A DNA stretch of 64,000 nucleotides from Panax quinquefolius. Its lineage: Eukaryota; Streptophyta; Magnoliopsida; Apiales; Araliaceae. The notes beneath the pieces are model-generated. The model worked only from the letters and a program-made list of their open reading frames with translations, did no database searches and was not told the origin of the DNA. The first letter of the stretch is position 1, and every line of letters begins with the position of its first letter. Below are positions 58,317-64,000 of this stretch, piece by piece. The stretch lies in NCBI GenBank assembly GCA_020205615.1, contig CM035167.1, positions 57,929,023-57,993,022 on the forward strand, written 5' to 3'. The position numbers were made by a program, and so were the translations under genes.

Positions 58317-61300
58317 TGTTAGTTCCCAGAGGGCATAATAGATCTAGAAGGGGGGGGGGGGTTGAATAGATCCTTTTTATTTCAAATACTTTTCTGGTTT
58401 ATATTATATTGTTCATAATTAACATATGACAAACATAAGAATCTTTTCAAGCACAGCGGAATAAGTAAAAGATCCCCTTCATTGATATATTCATAATCAT
58501 ACATACATTGTTCGTAGAGTGAGTTTAGTTATAAGCAGTTAAAACATACATAGCAGTTAAGTACATAATGTAAATGACATAATGTAAAAGACACAAGGGG
58601 TTTTAAGTGGTTCAGAGACTCAAGCTCCTAATCCACTCTTCTGATTTTAACTAGCAGGATTTCCACTAAGGAAGGGCAGCACCCTGAATCACTAAGATTC
58701 CTTCAAGGCTAGCAGCCTTGTGACTTTAGTTCACTATGAACTCTTCAAGGCCAGCAGCCTTGGAACTTCGTTTAGTCCCTCTGGACAAGGACCCCTCTGG
58801 CCCTGCTTTGTTTAGTCCCTTTGGACAATGACCCTTTTGGCCCTGCTTCATTTAGTCCCTCTGGACAAGGACCCCTCAGGCCCTGGCTTTGTTGAGTTAT
58901 TTGTTTGTTGTTGTTGGAGTCGGTTCTGAGCTTCTAAGATGTCTTCATGCTCTGAACATCTTCTATACTAAGCAGCTTGGCTTGATCATCCTTGAAGTGC
59001 AGCTGAGTGTTGCATGATGCTCAGCTTCTTTGGTTACTCAACCACTTCGGATGACCCCTTGTTGAACTGCCTTGAAGATCATTCTTCTTGGTACTTGATG
59101 ACTGCACATGAGAGGCTTCCAAGCTGACTGTAGGCTCTTCTATTAGGTACTTAGAAGATTTCTCATGCTTGACACCAAGATTGCTTTTGTGATCTTCCTT
59201 CTTTCTACTTGATGCCTTCTCATGATGGACTTGCTAAGATGCCTGTAGGCTTTTCTCTATAGTACTTGAGTCTTCCCATGATGGACATCAAGATGACATA
59301 ATGCTCTTCTTTCTCTCGGCAGTTCAGAACACTCTTCATGTAGTAGAACTCTCACTTCTACATAGTAGAACTCACACTTCTACTTCTTTCTTTATCTGAC
59401 TTCTAAGTGTTCTTGGTGGATCGTAGAGTGAGTCTTCGAACTCACTGTTTCACATGGTTTAGATCAGTCCACCTTCTCTCTAAACTCGGCAACTCTAGCA
59501 ACCTTTGATCTTTGAAGCTCTTCCTCATTTATACTCCTTCCCAATCCTTCCGTTGGAAAGTAGCCGTTGAAGGCTATTCAAATCTCTTCACAGATCTCGA
59601 GTTGCTTGAGGTAGACTGCTTGATGTGACTTGTTATACTTTTTCTGACATTGCAGTCTACTATTTCATCTACCCTGTCAGATGTATAACTTTAATGTATT
59701 GGGCAGGTCAAAGACTTTATTACCTCTTTCTGATTCCTCGATCAGAGGTTGTCCTATTGCATCGATGCTCTCAATAAGCACTTGTCCGAATATTACCCTT
59801 CAGATTGAACCTTTGACAATGCTTTAGTCTTCAGTTATTCGGACTCTACGATTCTGATGCACGTCTTCAAGGACTTGATCGTAGTGTCTTGTTAAATGTT
59901 GCTCATTGACTGGTAGGGTTAACACTACGATCTTGAAGAGTGTTGATTGGATCTTCAATGTAGAACACCTCTTCCTTGTATTGTGTAGTGCTTCAATACT
60001 TCTATTTTCTTTGACTATTCTTAGATACTGATGGCCTAATTCCTTGGTCTGGTCCCTTTCTGAATATCAAGACACTTCAGATTTATGGCGCGTCCAGCTT
60101 GCTATCTCCTTGTGATCTTCCGCTCACTTATCATCAATGAACTGACCCTGCACTTAATCACTTTAGCCTTGCTCTTCATAAGTCGACCAAAGATCTCGGT
60201 TCACCTTCCATCGCCTTCTTCTCATTTTTGAAAACACTACGATCTTGGTTGCTTCCAAGATCGTTGTATTCTGTTCACTTGATAGCTACTGCATAAGCTG
60301 ACTTTCCTTAGTCAGCTTTTGAAGTCTTCTTTGGATCTCCTTGTGGAAGACTTCATCACGAATGGCCTTATACCTCAATCTTGACGCTGATTAGGTTGGT
60401 GTTGAGATCTTTTGTTAGCCTGCATGCCATTCGTTGAGTGCTCTTTGGTTTCCTTGGATGTAGCTTGCAGCTTGAACCAGAGGCTTCGTTCCTATGGATA
60501 TTTTGGGAGTGCTCATTTGTTGAGAACCATATATGCTCTACGATTCATCCTTGGCATTGTGAGCACTTCTTCTTAGATCGTAGTTCTGCACTCTACGATT
60601 CACTTTTCTACTTGACAGACACTTCACTACGATCCCAAGATCAGATCTTGACACTACAATTTTTGCCTTGTGCTTGTTGTCTTCATCTGATCTTGCTTGA
60701 ATACGATCTCTGCATGTAATCAATAGACTCTACGAACTCAGAGTGTGATCTACGATCCTTGACTTGGCTTTGGCATTAGTAGACTCTACGACTCTGAGTG
60801 TAGTCTACATTTCTGTCTTGCCTTCGGATGGATGAATTCGCCACTTCGTGGCGTGTCGTGTCTCTACAATTTTGAACATGACTTCTTCAACACACTACGA
60901 TCCTGAGGAAGCTCTACTCGATACACTACGATCCTTCTTCATTTCCCCTGGCAGTCTACGAACTCCGAGATCTACTATCTTGGATATTCTTATTCTGCCT
61001 CGATAGCTCTCGAGTTAACCTTGACTCACCTGGCAGACTACGACTTCTGGTGTAGTGCTCGACGATCAGACTAGCTATCTATTACATCATAAGATCAACC
61101 TAACAAGCTTGAACTTTCTATCTTTATAGTCCTTGTACATCTTTTCTTTTTAAGGACTTTACAAAGCTGTCTTTCTTATGTAGGATCAACCTAACATATT
61201 TGATCAATTCATTCTAAGTCCTTGTACACATATTTCTATTATCTATCAAGGGACTTTACAGCTTTTCTTAATGCAAGCATACTTGCATATTATTCATTCA

Positions 61301-61371
61301 TATGAATATATATCATAATCAAATCATATATAAATAGGAATAGCATTCACATGCTTATTCCTGACACATTA
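58312..61371 (-). mobile_element. Solo SIRE-type LTR inserted in Copia D, 5-bp TSD
   Basis: The LTR 58317-61366 starts TGTTAGTTCCCAGAGGG and ends TATTCCTGACA. The target duplication CATTA is at 58312-58316 and 61367-61371. At 3050 bp it is about twice the size of the LTRs at 28735 and 55985 but shares their first 60 bases and the CTACGATC words. Removing it joins the two halves of the Copia D RNase H. No internal sequence remains. Confidence 0.88.
58771..58890. repeat. Three 40-bp tandem repeats in the solo LTR
   Basis: Units beginning TTTAGTCCCT(C/T)TGGACAA at 58771, 58811 and 58851, each ending with CCCTGCTT-like sequence. Confidence 0.9.
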
Positions 61372-61790
61372 TCATGGAAATCTTCTAAACAAACATGTAT
61401 TGCTTGATCAACAATAGAATTTGAGTTTATTGTATTGGATAAGGTTGGAGAAGAAGCTGAGTGACTTCGTCACTTTTTAGAAGATATTCCTATGTGTGCT
61501 AAACTTGTGCTGCCTATTTGTATCAATTATGATAGTCATTAGCAATTGGAAGGGTACAGAGTCACATGTATAATGGTAATTCTAGACATATTCGTCGTAG
61601 ACACAATACCATAACATAAATACTCTCTAATGGCATTATGTCTATTGAGTATATAAAGTCGAAAGAAAATATAACGGATCTGTTAACTAAAGGTTTGACT
61701 AGAGAGCAAGTAAAAATAACTTCAAGGGGAATGAGTTTAAAGCATATAAACAAGGATCGTCATAATAGAAACCCAACCTAGTTGACTGGA
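61372..61790 (+). pseudogene. Copia element D: rest of RNase H
   Basis: Continues from 58316 after the solo LTR. Blocks in shifting frames resemble IESEFIVLDKVGEEAEWLRH, a DSQAAI-like segment, SRHIRRRHNTI near 61580, YVKSKENI near 61650 and LTKGLTREQV near 61685. Several frameshifts. Together with 57535-58316 it is the 3' end of a plus-strand Copia pol. Confidence 0.82.
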
Positions 61791-62340
61791 AATCCCAAGA
61801 TCTAGGTTCAAAGGGACAACTAAATTGTGAACGATTCAACCAAATCACTATGAAGAAATTAATTTCTTCTACTCATTCCTATGATACGAGATAGTGATTC
61901 CTGCAGCAGTTTTAGGATAATCTATGCTTTTAATGATTCTTAAATCTTGATAAACAAGTGGAGTATGGCGGAATAATCTTATTAAGAATCACATATATGA
62001 GTATGAACTGGGCCAATTCTATAAGAAGAATAAGGCTATACTTCCCTAAACTACTCATAAATTCAGGATTGTTAAAGGCCAAAATGAACAAAATCATGAG
62101 AACCAAATAATGTCTGGAAAGATTCTATGTGAATTACTATTGTCTCGATTTACACAAACGGTTCGACAATTCAAGACATTATGTTCACTGAACAACCAGT
62201 AAACCATATAGTCTTTCACAAGGAGAGGTTCAAAGCTAAAAGTCACCTTTCTCTATACAAATGATTCCCAATTCTGTCTCTCTTTGAGTATGCATAACAT
62301 TTGCACGAGGATAACAGTCAATATCATTCATGTGGGGGAT
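61791..62340 (+). other. Copia element D 3' non-coding region and polypurine tract
   Basis: No coding sequence. Ends with TGTGGGGGAT at 62331-62340, directly before TGTTAGAG, a polypurine tract. Confidence 0.7.
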
Positions 62341-62410
62341 TGTTAGAGTTTGAGCAGAAATTAAAGTGGGTGTTATTAATTATTTAAAGTGAATCCACAT
62401 ATCAATGTGT
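62341..62410 (+). repeat. 3' LTR of Copia element D (start only)
   Basis: TGTTAGAGTTTGAGC starts right after the polypurine tract. It is cut after about 70 bases by a Gypsy-type LTR beginning at 62416. Confidence 0.7.
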
Positions 62411-62415
62411 TCTAC

Positions 62416-62971
62416 TGTGACACCCCCAAATCTGGGTACTTCATTCCCACAAGATTTGGTGTTCATTGTCTAAACATTCATTTCTAACTATCCAAATATA
62501 ATAAAATTTAATCAGTAACCATCCCATTAAAGGGTTACATAACTTAATCAATAAATCTCCCAGGTTATCTAACCTTAAAAAAAACAACATACATCAAGGG
62601 CAGAAAAATAAATAATTACATCACAATACTTAAAATAAAGTCTGACATCATGAAAGTTAATAAATTTTACAAGTCTTCAACACTTGTTCAATTTTTCTTT
62701 CCCTTTGCTAGTGGTTGGTTCATCAACCTTCTCAACTTTAGTTGCAATGATTATATATGCAAGAGTGAGCAAAAAAAATGCTCACTTAAAATGACAATGA
62801 ATAATAACATCATAACAATTGCCAATGAATAGGCTCAATAGAACTGATTAATATTCTCTATTAATGACAATCAAGAACTAAAAATAAAATTTGAAATATA
62901 TCTGAGGGTCACAAGACCATGAACTATGTCCAAGGTTATAAATATTCTTTCAACTTAAACCTAAATAGTCA
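62416..62971 (+). mobile_element. Gypsy-type LTR start, interrupted by CACTA
   Basis: TGTGACACCCCCAAATCTGG is a common plant Gypsy LTR start. The segment GCAAGAGTGAGCAAAA with TGCTCAC (about 62758-62787) is also familiar from such LTRs. The remainder lies beyond the CACTA insertion. Compare the fragment ending at 9502. Confidence 0.55.

Positions 62972-64000
<1,029 letters not shown>

Noticed and set aside
60438..60719. 93-codon plus-strand frame in the solo LTR
   Set aside because: Non-coding LTR sequence; not conserved in LTRs A and B.

Overview
This is plant nuclear DNA, most likely from a eudicot; the family cannot be fixed from the window alone. The grounds are one spliced 10-exon gene with GT-AG introns, about 65 % AT, and dense nested plant transposons of the Ty1/Copia, Ty3/Gypsy Tat/Ogre, CACTA, hAT, Mutator, Stowaway, SINE and LINE types. 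There is no bacterial or organellar signal, no rRNA, and no credible tRNA gene.

The only intact host gene lies at 16015-27772 (+). It is a class 3 aldehyde dehydrogenase (ALDH3H1-like). Ten exons join in frame to 1455 nt, or 484 residues, and all catalytic residues are present. Its introns hold three tRNA-derived SINEs, two Stowaway-type MITEs, a LINE remnant, a hAT MITE (exact 8-bp target duplication) and a 1.8-kb Copia solo LTR (exact 5-bp duplication). The exon 7 donor looks non-canonical (GC) or shifted.

Left of the gene: a degraded Copia element on the minus strand (1-8219; 3' LTR cut by the window edge, 5' LTR 6364-8219), then a Gypsy LTR end, a CACTA-like palindrome, a Tat/Ogre LTR scrap, a hAT element with a decayed transposase end (11408-12700), a MITE-like repeat (12727-13375), and a Mutator-type foldback element with 9-bp duplications (13550-14660).

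Right of the gene: a retrotransposon cluster. A SIRE/Maximus-like Copia element contributes a 3' LTR and an extra env-position ORF (28735-33813), then comes a 100-N assembly gap. Beyond it is a Tat/Ogre Gypsy element on the minus strand (about 33914-48690) with a plant-mobile-domain-like ORF on the opposite strand. Next is a second SIRE-like element (about 48700-57534) with gag, pol and 5' LTR. This one sits in a further Copia element on the plus strand (57535-62410), which also carries a 3-kb solo SIRE-type LTR (58317-61366). The window ends in a Gypsy LTR start that contains the terminus of a CACTA transposon (62972 onward). The two outer SIRE LTRs belong to different insertions, because their flanks and target sites do not match.

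The most unusual signals are three. A palindromic word (CTACGATCGTAG and its halves) is scattered through LTRs, linkers and coding sequence of the SIRE-like family. CAG/CTG is systematically replaced by CG-containing triplets in the Tat element and second SIRE copy. A 21-bp hairpin word occurs three times in the leader of the left Copia element.
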